Below, piece after piece: positions 1-11,707 of a DNA stretch of 64,000 nt. The position numbers were made by a program, and so were the translations under genes. The notes below the pieces were generated by a model. That model was given only the letters and a program-made list of their open reading frames with translations, did not search any database and was not told where the DNA came from. Within the stretch, counting starts at the first letter, position 1. Each line of letters starts with the position of its first letter. Source of the DNA: Angiostrongylus vasorum (taxonomy: Eukaryota > Nematoda > Chromadorea > Rhabditida > Metastrongylidae); the NCBI GenBank assembly GCA_018806985.1, contig JADANN010000197.1, positions 451,501-515,500 of the forward strand, read 5' to 3'.

Positions 1-857
1 GAAGCCTAACTGCGAGCAAAAATCAAACCATAGTAGAGGTTAAGCCGTCTATGTCTACTTTATGACAAAACCAGCAAGAAAAAAAACCTCACATATGAAT
101 TCCTGCGACGAAAGGTGAAGTTCAAAGGGCAGCACTGGCGCCTGACAGGGCGATTGGAAATTTTAATGGTGCCACGGGTAAACAGAGATCAGATGAATAG
201 TAAGTAAAAACATAGGGAAACAAGGACATTTCCGCATAATCTACCATTATCACTACAGAGAACTCGGATTTTTTTCTCACATAATCATAAGAACAATGAC
301 TAGCTATCGACTGCTGAAAGAATTGTTGTATTGCCAAATATCGTATTGTTTTCTTCTAAGGTGCACATAACAGTAGTGTTGGTGGTGGCAATGGAGATCA
401 TGAAGATTGAGGAGGTTTTGTGAACGAATGGAATCTGTGACGGTCGTCTTATCGAAAGCAAAACCCATTTGAAAAAACGAAATGCCAGTTTTGACTTTTT
501 ATGCTCAGCGTCACTAACGTCATTAAGAACTGGTTTAGCGCTCTTGTCATTTGACACAACAGGTAAACTGGTGATTTTTCTTCGTAATCAATAACACACT
601 GACTGTTCCATATATTGACAATTATGGAAAATCATCCCGAAGCAGCTGAGACGACGACGACGGTGACGAAAAGTTCAGATGTCAGATGAACAATAATGGA
701 AATCACTGAGTGACTAAAATACTGACATCGCTGGTAATTAATAACTAACTGATAACGTAAGACGTACGAAGGAGAAATGAAAGCCGGAGTCTCAAAGCAT
801 GACGTCCCAGTATAACATATTGGGTTACTTTGTAATAAAGACGGGTAACTTCAATCC
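1..857. other. No recognisable feature
   Basis: Short frames only, none with family resemblance, codon order or splice context. Confidence 0.6.
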
Positions 858-1112
858 AGTACCATTAAGGATCGACCACCGTCCTGGTATCAGACAGTCT
901 CATGGTGGCAAATCTCTCTCTGATCCACAAGGGCGGGGAGTGCCTGTGGCGATGACGACCTGGGGGCACGCTTTGGATAGGCTGACCTGGGAACTCCAGG
1001 GAAACACAATAGCTAAACCAGCAAAATTCCGAAAAATGGAGAGCATGCTGGGGGTGATGGGGGTCCGCACAAACCAGTGAGGACGAGCCGTCCGAGTATC
1101 CAACCAAGCAAC
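858..1112 (+). repeat. Family D repeat, 3' part
   Basis: GACCACCGTCCTGGTATCAG, TGGTGGCAAATCTCTC and a 3' end with GGTCCGCACAAACCAGTGAG and AGTATCCAACCAAG. Overlapping frames on both strands are by-products of the repeat. Confidence 0.75.
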
Positions 1113-2189
1113 TTCAATCAAAACCTAGTCTCTAAATGAAATCCAACAGAACGGCTCGAAGTTGTCTTCGGTCAGTGGGTATATCGAAAGTTTGAAACAA
1201 TCGTTGCTACCGTAATGAGAATACCATAACTGTTTGCGGCAAATGCTACAGTTCTAGCCAAAGAATTTTGAAAAAAAGGAAATGGGACAAGTTCAGCGAA
1301 GTGCCAATGTTGATCGAATTCCCGTGAGAATAGCATTTCGAAATTGTCGCAGAGGTCGGTTACTAAGCACCTTCTGTGTCAAGAAAGCGAACAACCATCG
1401 CGAAGTTGATAAAGAAAGAAAAGCCTCAAGATTACTTCAGTTCAGTGGATGCACATCCTAAAAAATTGGGAACAACTGTAGCTACCCCACTTGGCCGAGC
1501 TGGTCCATTAGTTTACTTAATCCAGATAATTCTAGTATAAATAAAAAGTGAGCCTGGTTTAGTGAGGTGGTAAAGCCGATGCTTCTATTTTAATAATGAA
1601 GACTGTGGTAGAGAAAGATCACACGGAAAATTTCGTTTATAAAATCGACTTCCACAGGCACACGGAGGCGTTAAAGCTAACCAAGCAGCAGACTGTGTGA
1701 AATAGCCCGACTGGATGGCACTGGTCATCTCTTGACCGGAAATAAGATACTAATAGTTGCTTTTCGAGAACCAGTTAGCTCTTCCCCGAAAACTTTGACA
1801 ACGTCAATAATTCGTCTGGACAACTGATATAAAACATTTTTTTTCATCTGACTCATCTTAATTGATTGATTAAGGTTAAAGTATTTGGTGCTGTTTTTAT
1901 GGATTTTTGGTTCAAAGGTCGGCCAATTCATCATTCAGTTGTCATGATTACGTTTTCGGTAATCCGTGGGTGTTCTGAGACTCAAAAAAACGACGAGAGA
2001 TAAGCATTTCGTCTGACAACGAAGAGAAAATAATCTAGTTAAATTGACTTCTTAAATGAAATGTGAAAGCCAAAGGGATATCTATGACCAATCAGCTCTA
2101 TTAGAAGGATTGGGAAAAGGGATTATTCTTAGCATAAAAAGGTAAACCAATAATTATTTAAATTGTCGAGGTTACACAAAGTTGGTAAA
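1113..2189. other. No recognisable feature
   Basis: AT-rich sequence. The 69-residue minus-strand frame at 1725-1934 has no recognisable motif. Confidence 0.6.
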
Positions 2190-2460
2190 TAGATAAATTG
2201 CGGCTGGCGTTTCGAGTGAGTATGCCCTCATTCGAAGGTGCTCCACGGAGGAAGGTCCGATTCGATACGAAGATGAAGACGCCATATCGAGAAGATGAAC
2301 GAGTGTGAACCATCGACTCTGATCATCGGCTCTGATGAAGACGAAGACATCGAAACGTTAGTCAAAAATAAATCTGTTTACCAACCTCATGTATGCTGAG
2401 TAAATTAAATACATATTGATTTGTCACACCGAGGTTAAAGGGAAATCGGTCTTTGAAATA
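2190..2460 (+). repeat. Terminal-repeat-type element with hammerhead-like core
   Basis: About 270 bp. The motif is at 2327-2363: GGCT, CTGATGA, a short stem-loop, GAAAC, GTT, AGTC. Downstream are CCAACCTCATGTATGCTGAG and an ACCGAGGTTAAAG block shared with the 6.2 kb copy. No protein coding. Linked to the PLE ends by the same core and the shared CAACCTCGTGT-type flank. Confidence 0.6.
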
Positions 2461-4700
2461 AAAGGTAAACTTCATACTTAATGTTAAATAGTCCAAACAC
2501 CGATTTTTAAGGACAGATATTTCCGATCCGACAAGACCGTTGCACCCGAGCATCGCATTCGCTGCATACATTCTTTTTTTCAGCAATGATCTGGTTTGTA
2601 GTTGTTTTCCTGTTTTTCATCATAGCTTTCAAGAGGAGCTCTCATGTTGTGGACGTCCTGCTCTCAGTAGTCGATCACGACAACTCAGGCAGCGCCGCTG
2701 TAAGAAATACTTCGTCGGCCACATGTTGACCAATTCCTAGCCGAGTTCAGATCATTTCATTGTGATGTTTTTCGCCAGTGTTTTTGCAAATTCTAGAAAT
2801 CCTTCTGAAGAAAAAACGATTAGAAAACAAAATTCTTTAATCTACGGTGAGTGGATTCAAAACGTTAATTGAAATATCTAAAGTCGACTTCCAAGTCGCT
2901 ACATCGTTGGGACAAAGGGATCCCATATAGAAGAGATATAATAACCATATAATCACTGTTGTTACCGAAAAAATCTTACTCTCACGGCAGTAGACCATAC
3001 TCCAATCCATAAAGTTTATAGACTGCCTAGCAATAGAAACCCTAGTGAACATTAAACATTGTTATCTTGCGATTCTAGATAAGACCATGCTCGACGACCA
3101 ACATTTTGAAGGCAAATGATCAAAAACGACAAATCAACACTCCTCAGCCAAAGCCATGCATCATTTCTTTTGGTGACAGTCGAATAGAATCGGAATGAGA
3201 AGAAATGCTCCGACTGGGACCACATGCAAGAACGGTCCATCTAGATATGCAATGAAAAAAAGAAAAGAGGATAACGTGTTCGGCATTTTTCGTTCCTGAT
3301 ATATGCAACATTCATCGCCAAGGTAAGTAAAGGCATTTTAGGTTTAACAATGTAACAGTTCAGTGTTTTTGTCCTCCAATACCAGCCTAGTTCCAATATG
3401 CGGACCCCCGTCTTGATTAGCTAGCAGCGTGAGATGGAACCGAAGACCAAGTGTGAATTTCAGGGTACGCCTAACCATTGCGCCACATGCCTCCTTTGTC
3501 AGAGGTGTTTATTAGAATTGTGAAAAAAATGCGATATTCATCGTGTTCGTCTGTCGAACGAGGTCTATAGATCACTTTGGGACGCGACAGGAGGTGAGTG
3601 CAGATTTCACTGGCATGGGTGAGCAGTAACATGGCAGATAATACAATTACTGCATATTAGAAAAAAGATTGTTGAAAATCAAATATCATGAAGAAGGCTA
3701 AAAAGTGGAGACAACGGTGGAAACGGAGGGAGGAAGTATTTTCAAGGAAGCAAATGAGCAGAGTATCAAATCCAATTTGCAGCAGTTTCTCAACCGAACC
3801 GGTTCTCTACGAGGAATAGGATAAGATTGTATTGAAGTAAATTTGCGAATTTAACTTCCCTGAAGGTTTCCCAAGACCCAGACAACACATCTTTAAAAAA
3901 GGAAAAGCTCTATATCTGAAATTATTCGAAAAACTTCAATGTTAAAAAGGATTTTTGAATTAGTGACCTGTACAAACTCTTCTATCGAATGCCCTAAATA
4001 TGTCCCAATAAAATTTTGGAAGAATCATGAAAAATCACCTGTAAAACACAACTTCGTTTTTTAAAACCACTATAAACTGATTTGAAATACTAAAATCTTT
4101 CACTTAATCTCTCAATGGAGTAACCTTCGTCCAATTTTTGGAGGGCGGTACTTCTGGTGTAGATATTTGAGGGGGCTAGTTCCTTCCTCAACAGACTTAA
4201 CAATCTTGAGAACGAGTTCGACAATTGTTCAAACCGAAAGAAAGCCTAAACCAAAGTGAAAAGATGGCAGGAATCGTTCATATTCGAAGGAATCTATTAA
4301 AAACACTGTAGCCTTCTCAGCGATCCTCTCACGGTGTCAGCATTTGTCTTCGTTGACGATGTGGGAATACTCTGACAGAGATTTCTCGGATTCTGATGAT
4401 TTTCTGCAAAGAAAAGGTCGCTCACCGGTTTTCGGTGTGATGGACAGGGTTGCGGAAACGATTCAAAGTATTTGTCTAGGTAAGTAGTAATACTGCAATT
4501 TTGGATTAGACAACTAGAACCCTGCCAGACTAGGTAGTGATAAGACTATTCCTACGCAGTATTCTTTAATTCTCATAAAACTGAAAACAAAGGAAAAAAA
4601 TAACTTAATTATTTGCTAAGTTTTGATAAGCGAGCATTTAACTTGGTTTGTTCTATTTGGAGGAGTTCCTATATTCTATCAGAAGAAGCTTACAGCTATA
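2461..4700. other. Nothing recognised apart from one possible SINE head
   Basis: Unique-looking AT-rich DNA. Frames at 2837-3240 (minus) are hydrophobic and short without splice support. Confidence 0.55.
3405..3502 (-). repeat. Possible SINE family A head relic
   Basis: The minus strand has GGAGGCATGTGGCGCAATGG followed by box-like sequence, but no body can be traced. Probably a decayed SINE head. Confidence 0.4.
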
Positions 4701-4704
4701 TAAT

Positions 4705-4968
4705 CTAGATAAAGCTCTCGGCGTTGATCAATCCCCTGAGGGATGCGCCGTGCATTCGACATCATTAAGCATCGTTTGGATGAATGCATATCTGGACAAT
4801 GACTCGCGGTGGCCTACCGATGTATCGAGCCAGTGCTGCTATCCTCCCAGACAAGTCTGGTACCAATTTGCCGACCCCGAAGGGATGGAGGACTTGATGG
4901 GCCATGGGCGCGGACCACGTATGTGTTGCAGGGCGGTTCCGACCACTGCACCACACGTGCCCTTAATA
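4705..4968 (-). repeat. SINE family A
   Basis: From the ATAAAGCTCTCGGCGTTGAT tail side to GGGCACGTGTGGTGCAGTGG on the minus strand. About 20 bp of the GGTGATTGAATGC segment is lost. The 114-residue plus-strand frame spanning it is an artefact. Confidence 0.87.
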
Positions 4969-5084
4969 CAAAATAATAATGATAATGTCTAATAATAATA
5001 GTAATGTCTACCTACACAAACATTTTGCGTTTGCGGAACCTTTATCTACCGACCATCTTCACCAATGATTTCTTCAAATTAAGC

Positions 5085-5340
5085 CAATTTAATTTTTGCC
5101 TCATGAGAACGCCTCATTCATGCGGTGTTCACTGAAGAAGATCCGTCTCGGTACGACTACGAAGACGTCACATCGAGATGAAGAACAACTGTGGACCGCC
5201 GCCTCGGATCATCGGCGCTAATGAAGACGAAAAAGCCAAAACGTTAGTCGAATAAACCTTAATATCAACCTCGTGTAAGCTCAACTATCTAAATACATGT
5301 TAAACTAAATTGAATTCATTGATTCAATTTAATTAACTAA
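5085..5340 (+). repeat. Degenerate copy of the hammerhead-like terminal repeat
   Basis: Contains CTCGGTACGACTACGAAGAC, CGGATCATCGGCGCTAATGA and AAACGTTAGTCGAATAAAC. The conserved CTGATGA has become CTAATGA and GAAA has become CAAAA, so the motif is presumably dead. Confidence 0.6.
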
Positions 5341-5639
5341 TTAATGAAAGTGAAAAACGTCGAACCATTACAGGTCTCTAGACCTAAAAAAATTGTTACT
5401 GGCTTCCTCTCAGGTGAGATTGCTCGATTTTCTTTCTTTCCTAAAAAAGGTTACAGATAGGATCGCAAATTCTTTTGCAAACATTCAACAAAGAACTCAG
5501 CTGATTCTTTGAGAAAAGTGCGAGTGTGAAAAGAGCTGAGAACTAGAGACTATATACTTAATAAAACTTTGGGACGCAGTCTGAAAAAGGCTTTGTACAA
5601 TCACCACATCAGTCCTAATCTTAAAATCCTACAGACTGG

Positions 5640-5880
5640 AGTTATAAGAATGACGATGATGATGATGGAGATCAGTTACGTTACGATAATGATAATGACG
5701 TAAAGAATGATACATAAATTATATCAGCGATGGTGATGACCAGCATGACAATGAACCAAGATTATGTGAGGAATGACTACTATGATGATAGGGGCAGTGA
5801 GATGATGATCATGATGGAGATAAAGTGATGACGAGGAATATGGCTATCACTCTGACAACGATAATAGTGAGAATTCACCA
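5640..5880 (+). repeat. Degenerate GAT-rich tract
   Basis: Irregular GATGATGATGATGGAGAT-type repeats with GATAATGATAATGAC variants. Low complexity, no gene. Confidence 0.75.
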
Positions 5881-5883
5881 ACA

Positions 5884-6500
5884 TGTTTCTAATTTATTGA
5901 GCTTACACGAGGTTGATTAACTTGTTTATTTCGACTATTGTTTCGACGTCTTCGTCTTCATCCGAGGATACGTAATAGTGGTCCACAGTTGTTCGTTATC
6001 TCGTCACGGCGTCTTCGTTGTCGTACCGAGACAGGATCTTCTTCAGTGGGCACCGCACGAATGAGCCATGTACATCCGGCAGTATCCCTTTTATACAGAG
6101 CGGTTGTCACTGATATGACTATCCGTTGATAATAGTTTGCTTTTCAATGGACAATCCACCCTCACCCTATAGCAATCGCTATTATGTTAGCTATTACAAA
6201 GCGAATAGCAAAATAATTTTCAAAACAAATGGTCATATCAGTAACAACCGCTGTGTATAAAAGGATACTGCCGGATGTGCATGGCTCATTCGTGCGGTGT
6301 TCACTGAAGCAGATCCTGTCTCGGTACGACGACGAAGACGCCGCATCGAGATAACGAACAACTGTGAACCACCTACACGGATCATCGGCTCTGATGAAGA
6401 CGAAGACGTCGAAGCGTTAGCCGAAACAAACAAATTAAACAACCTTGTGTAAGCTCAGCAAATTAAAAAACATGTTGATCATTTCACTACCGAGGTTAAA
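5884..6500. repeat. Inverted pair of hammerhead-like terminal repeats
   Basis: 5884-6130 reads in reverse what 6230-6480 reads forward: TCTCGTCACGGCGTCTTCGT pairs with ACGACGAAGACGCCGCATCG, and AGTATCCCTTTTATACAGAG with GTGTATAAAAGGATACTGCC. The spacer is about 100 bp. The forward copy has the best ribozyme-like core in the window; the reverse copy is mutated in CTGATGA. Confidence 0.75.
6385..6424 (+). ncRNA. Hammerhead ribozyme-like motif (type I order)
   Basis: 5' stem I TCGGCT (6385-6390), core CTGATGA (6391-6397), one extra A, stem II GACG/CGTC with loop AAGA (6399-6410), GAAGC (6411-6415), GTT (6416-6418), 3' stem I AGCCGA (6419-6424). Stem I is six perfect pairs. Stem III would be minimal with no loop, so folding may need a dimer. 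The consensus GAAA is GAAG here and one extra base precedes stem II, so activity is uncertain. Confidence 0.5.
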
Positions 6501-6524
6501 TGACGGTCGGTTTGGAAATAATGA

Positions 6525-6778
6525 GAATTATTACGACAGTGACGACGGCGATGCTGATAATGGTCATGTTGTGGTGGTAATGATAAGGGTTACATGACCA
6601 TGACTAAGACAACAGCGATAATCGCAGTGAATGTGGTAATGATCATTACAACGCTAATGAATGAAGAATGATAACGGTGACGGTGACGATGAATATGATA
6701 ATCAATGCGGTGACAGTAATGACTGTGATGAAAGATGATAAGTGATAATGACGATAATGAAGAGATGAATAGTACCAG
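6525..6778 (+). repeat. Degenerate GAT-rich tract
   Basis: The same kind of sequence (GATGCTGATAATGGTCATG, GATGATAAGTGATAATGACG) resuming after the inverted pair. It suggests that a single tract was split by the 5.88-6.50 kb insertion. Confidence 0.75.
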
Positions 6779-6939
6779 ATTATTTAGAAACTGATGCGTG
6801 ATTTAAGATTTGTCTTTAAAGTGACATATCTCAGTTAAGAAAAAATTTTATCGGTCGAAAGGCACATTTTTGCAATCCTTGTGGTTTCGGTCTCGTGACT
6901 TGTTGCCAGTTCGTACAGCATCCGCTTGTCTAGCCCTCT

Positions 6940-7225
6940 CAGCTTTCAAGTCTTCGTTTCTTCGTACGAAGTATAGAAGCAGTTGATATGTTTACACCGA
7001 GCCCTTCTGCATGTACTCGAACAGTTGTGTGCGTATTTGCTTACAGGGGAAGATTTCAACTCATCGTCATCAAGAGTACAAGCACCTCCGCGACACTCCC
7101 CATCTTCAACGGCGAATTCATCAAGACGAAATTTTTCAAACCAATGCTGTGAGTTCGTCAACACATCCACGGCTCCATAGCTTATTCACGTTTCGTGCCG
7201 CGTACGCCGAGTACGTTCCAGTTTG
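6940..7225 (-). pseudogene. Mariner-type transposase N-terminal relic
   Basis: The minus strand encodes YAARNVNKLW-like sequence from about 7195, then HWFEKFRLDEFAVEDG and TLDDDELKS. This matches the helix-turn-helix end of mariner transposases (AARNIN, QRWFxKFRxGDFxLEDxPR, DDELK). A frame change separates the two parts, and the catalytic DDD domain was not found in the window. No terminal inverted repeats recognised. Non-functional. Confidence 0.72.
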
Positions 7226-7342
7226 AATTTGTAAAACTTCGTAGAAAATGCTGTTATGACATCCCAATTTCTAACCCTTGAAATTGACCCTTGAAAAAAA
7301 CAAGTCTTGTATTACAACTCAATTGTAAGGAGCTAAAGTGTA

Positions 7343-7630
7343 CTTCAGGGCGCTTGTGGCGCCGTGGTTTGAGGCGCCCTGCAACACACACGTAGAATCG
7401 ATTCCCGCGCCCATGGTCCACCAAGCATTCCATCTGTCCGGGGTCGGCAAATTGGTACGAGACTTGTCTGGGAGGAAAGGAGCACTGGCTCGATACATCG
7501 GTAGGCCACCGCGACTCATTGTAAAAGTCCAGATATGCATTCAGTCAGCTCCAACGATACTTAATGAAGTCGAATGCATGGCTCATCCCTCGAGATTGAT
7601 CAACGCCGAGAGCTTTATCCTTTTATCCTT
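7343..7630 (+). repeat. SINE family A, full length
   Basis: Full head and body with a TTTTATCCTTTTATCCTTT tail, showing the heptamer repeat clearly. Short flanking duplication TAAAGTGTA / TAAAGTGCA (7334-7342 and 7631-7639). The 131-residue frame here is a by-product. Confidence 0.88.
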
Positions 7631-8770
7631 TAAAGTGCATACAATAAGCTCTGCACTGATATATGATAATACAGTATTCGAGGAAATTGTTGCGAAACGT
7701 AAACAGGAAGAAAACCAAAGATTTCTGCACTAATTTCCGTACAACCTAGCACTTCAGGACAAAGATGGTTTCATGCAAGAAAATCAGCTGTTTCTGCCAA
7801 TTTCCCTAAAAATTTACGCATTTCCAAAATTGGTTTGCATCTAACGAAGAGTGGTAGAATGTTTACCACAACAGAACTATGTGAGTTCATTTCGTAATCC
7901 GAACCGGTTTTGTAGAGGAATCGACTGAAACGACGACAAAGAAAAAATGCAGTGGAGTCTTTTCATTTGAAAATGACTACGAAACATGTTATTCGATCGT
8001 TCATTTAATATTTCCTCTTTGTAACATTAAACGTGAAAGTGCAAAGAACAGTAGAAGTGTTGAAAAATTAAAAGAAGCAACTGAAAAAGTCATGTCAAAC
8101 GATCCGATGGGTGAGACTGTGGACTTCAATTTCACCTAATTCTTTTTGCTAAGATGACACTGTCGTTAGATCACTTGGTTCACACAATAGCTTTTTAGAA
8201 TTATGTATCAGAGGAGGGTTTTTGTGATTCTGAAAAAAAATGAAAGCAAATTCTCGTCTCCAGAGGGACGGAATGTTTGGTTAGCCCAAGGCGCGCCACC
8301 GAGCTAAAGACCACGCGTGTATTGCATGGAAACCGTAACCTATGCGTTACACACGTCTTTGGTCTCTGATAGATAACAAAGAAAGTATGTTTAAACAGTG
8401 TTTTACAGATAAAAGAGCATGAAAATTAAGATTTCCGTTTGATGGTTGTAAAAAATTGTTCTTCGTCCTTAAAGTTTCGTCTTGACTTTTATGATTTTTC
8501 TTCCCATGTGGTCAATTGGTGTTAAAAAGGCATTATCGAGTTTCCAAACAGTCAACGGAAAAAAAATTATCTGGGATTGTATTAGACTGTATACACACAT
8601 ACGTAACGAGTCATTATCATAACAGTACCACAGAGGTAAAATCCATTTGCAGAAAAAAGCCGCTGCCGATGTGGAAGCGATTCAGTCGCCGTACAGACCG
8701 AAATGAAATTCATCGAACACGTCTAGTGGGGACGAAACGAAGCGTTATAAATGACAACAGCTGCAATAAA
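7631..8770. other. No gene recognised
   Basis: One faint SINE head near 8.3 kb; the basic 86-residue frame at 8516-8776 resembles nothing I know. Confidence 0.55.
8270..8350 (-). repeat. Possible SINE head relic
   Basis: GTTAGCCCAAGGCGCGCCAC and the ACCACGCGTGTATTGCATGG block resemble the complement of the family A head and its junction. Too short for certainty. Confidence 0.35.
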
Positions 8771-8771
8771 G

Positions 8772-9005
8772 GATAAAAGCTGAAAGGATAAAGCTCTCGG
8801 TGTTGATCAGTCCCTGAGGGATGCGCCATGCATTCGACTTTATTAAGCATCGTTTGGAGGTGACTGAATGCATACCTGGTCTTTACAATGACTCGCGGTG
8901 GCCTACCGATGTAACGAGCCAGTGCTGCTATCCTCCCAGACAAGTCTGGTACCAATTTGCCGATCCTGGAGGGATGGAAGGCTTGGTGGGCCATGGGCGT
9001 GGGCA
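8772..9005 (-). repeat. SINE family A, 5'-truncated
   Basis: Begins with the tail AAAGGATAAAGCTCTCGG on the left and stops at GGGCGTGGGCATGG, so the tRNA head is absent. 5' truncation is expected of target-primed reverse transcription. Confidence 0.87.
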
Positions 9006-9117
9006 TGGTCAAGAAATTGAATACCTACCTTACTAAATGTCTCTTATGAAGATAAACAATAAACATTTAAGTGACGAAGTGATGTCTTTTTTCAACAGGT
9101 AATTTCTTCAAATAGAC

Positions 9118-9268
9118 GTCGATTTAACTGTTTTTCTTCGACAGGCAAACACGTGGTTGATATTACAAAATTTATTAGCATGCAATACCTTACGCTTCGG
9201 TGGTCTCGCTTTCTTCAGAGCCTGGAAAGGTCGAGTTGATATGCAACCTACTCAGCCAAACATTTCTT
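9118..9268 (-). repeat. PLE terminal repeat, solo
   Basis: Aligns with the PLE ends at 18.2 and 19.3 kb: GGCAAACACGTGGTTGATAT, CAGAGCCTGGAAAGGTCGAG, CTACTCAGCCAAACATTTC. The embedded motif (9188-9222 on the minus strand) keeps CTGAAGA and GAAGC but has a weakened stem II. Confidence 0.75.
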
Positions 9269-9789
9269 AAAAAAGAAACAACCTACTACTTTTTGTTTAG
9301 GTATTGAAATCATCTACCGTTATGTATAATAACATGCGAGCCCCAGCACTTCTTCTATTCGCTTCGTTGCATTGTAACTACCATCTACAAAAAGGTCAGG
9401 CTACTATCTGAATTCGGTCGCTGCTTGGGAATATTTCATCTTTCATCCCCAGTGAGAAGTTGATTAATGATTAAGCATAGTTCCTCTTGGAAAGAAAGCT
9501 GTCGAACTAAGATGTTCTAATTCCCAGTTCTTAACCACAAGCCTTCATCAGCTGAGGGAAGCTTGTACTACCTGGGTTCTCTCAAAACCGCCACTAATTC
9601 CTGAGGCGGAAGACAACATTTCCTGCGATTAATCGGATCTAACAATCAAGGAAGTAGTAACCGCCTTAACCCCATTAGTTTTTATGGGCTTGACATCGGA
9701 ACGTTAACCACTAGTATGGAAAAAGAAAGGGTGATAATTAAAGACATCAAGATCAGCTGTGCGGATGAGGATGTCACTACCAAAGAGTA
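9269..9789. other. No recognisable feature
   Basis: No frame of note and no repeat match in this window. Confidence 0.6.
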
Positions 9790-10057
9790 TATAAACCATA
9801 CGTTGATCAATGCCTGAAAGGTGCACCATGCATTCGACTTCCTTAAGCACCGTAAGAGGTGTTTGGATGCGTATCTGTTCTATGCGGCGACTACCGGTGC
9901 TCTACCGATGTAATAAGTTAGTGCGTTCTCCCAGACAAGTCAGGTACTAATTTGCAGAGTCCTGGCAGATGGAAAACTTGGTGAACCTGGGGCGGGTGAA
10001 CGAACCAACGATCATGCGTGGATTGCAGAACACCTCTAACCACTGCGCTACGTGCAC
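9790..10057 (-). repeat. SINE family A, diverged
   Basis: Recognisable by GATCAATGCCTGA, CCATGCATTCGACTT and a head readable on the minus strand as GCACGTAGCGCAGTGGTTAG. Many substitutions. Confidence 0.75.
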
Positions 10058-10499
10058 ATCACTCTCATATCACCATAGAAAGCTTTTTTGTGTAAAAGTC
10101 TTCTTTTCGTGCTAAACGGGAAGGACTGTTTTACAGAAGACAATGAATAAAATGATGGACGGTGAGCTGTTCCTGGTTTGAAACCCTTCTTTTACGTTGA
10201 AATTCTTGGTCGTAGTGTTGTTGTTGATTCCAGCGACGTCAGCAGTGCAGAAGTGCGGATGATAATTGAGTAAGAGAAATTGTTGTTTTGAACATAATCG
10301 AGTAAAAGAAGACGACAAGCCACAGGCGAATCGCAGAAAACACTAGTTGCTCGTTTTCTCAATCTTCCTTTTCTTTGTAGAAAAATAAACACATTAAGCA
10401 ATTCTCTATTCTATTTTGACCCACTTTACCATCCAGTTTTCTAGTTCGGCAGTCTTTTCTTAATAGCTGGATATTTTCAACAATCACCGTATTTAACCA

Positions 10500-10742
10500 T
10501 AATATTGCTGAAATATTTACAAAACTCCGAACCGCTGATGTCTGCAGTGGAGACCGAACACGCTGTTATCCTTTCCAGGGCTAACGCGTTCACCACCACA
10601 CCATGCGAGTCTTACGTTTCGCCTGTCTTTCAGCCATGTTATTGACCTATAAGTGGCATCAGCAATCACTCGTGATCGGGATTGACTGGGGAGCACAAAT
10701 CAGTATGAGCTCAGTTAAGCTGAAACCATGGTATAAATTACA
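10500..10742 (-). repeat. Family C element
   Basis: Reversed family C: TGCTGAAATATTTACAAAAC, a tRNA-like block GCTAACGCGTTCACCACC, then GGGATTGACTGGGGAGCAC. A single, unpaired copy. Confidence 0.75.
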
Positions 10743-10852
10743 ATGTCGTCAATTTTTATTTATTGCAAAAATCACTTATTTGAAATCACCGTACTTATTT
10801 TACCGTACTACTCAATATCTTATCTCTAACATTCCAATTATATACCGTTTAT

Positions 10853-11143
10853 GAGCAGGCTCGAGTGTAGCGCAGTAGTTAGAGGCGGTCTGCAATACAC
10901 ATGGGTTCGATCGATCCTGCTCCCCTAAGCTCACCAAGCCTTTCATACTTTTGGCGTCGGCAAAGTGGTACTAGACCTGTCTGGGATGATAGCAGCACTG
11001 ACTCGATACATCCGTAGGCCACCGCGAGTTATTTTATGCACCAGATATGCACTCAATTACCTCTAGCGATAGCCACTGAAGTCGAATGTATGGTGCATCC
11101 TTCAAGGATTGATCAGCGTCGACAGCTTCAACCTTTTTTTGTG
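10853..11143 (+). repeat. SINE family A, older copy
   Basis: Box B is intact as GGGTTCGATCGATCC. Flanks CCGTTTAT at 10845-10852 and 11144-11151 look like the duplication. Several substitutions make it older than the 7.3 kb copy. Confidence 0.8.
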
Positions 11144-11224
11144 CCGTTTATACCCAACATATTCAAATTCCTGAAGGATTACCGTCATAAATTTAAATCC
11201 GAATAGAATGACGTAGGCAAAGCA

Positions 11225-11300
11225 TTAGAATGGTAAACCGAAGCCGAGGACGAAATCTAAGCCTAACCCTAACTCTAAATCCAAGTCTAAGCCCACAAGC
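11225..11300 (+). repeat. Degenerate telomere-like hexamer tract
   Basis: TCTAAGCCTAACCCTAACTC followed by TAAATCCAAGTCTAAGCCC: irregular six-base units close to GCCTAA, the complement of the nematode telomere repeat TTAGGC. Confidence 0.45.
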
Positions 11301-11707
11301 GCATGGAAGCACAGTTTTATCCCAAAGATGTAAGCATATCATGACTGGCCACTGGTCACTTTTAAACACGGTGTTTTGTTGACTTATTGGTCCTAGATAC
11401 CTCACAACGATAAAAGAAATAAAAATTAAACAAATCTACAAAGCCATAAATGAAATACGACAGCCAGTAGATACGAATGGTATTTGCTAAGAAAATAAAA
11501 GCAAAATAATGGGTAGAAATGTCAATGTATTGATAGTGAAACCTATGAAAGAATTCGCTGTGGACATTCGTCCCCTGAAAACAGTTGAACCAAATAGTTC
11601 ACTTTTCAACCTATTCAATTTAGTATTCTACTTATTTCGCTTCCCTCCAATAGATTGTCTTCTTATTTGATTTATGTTATTATCATGCTATGAGAGCGGT
11701 GGTGATA

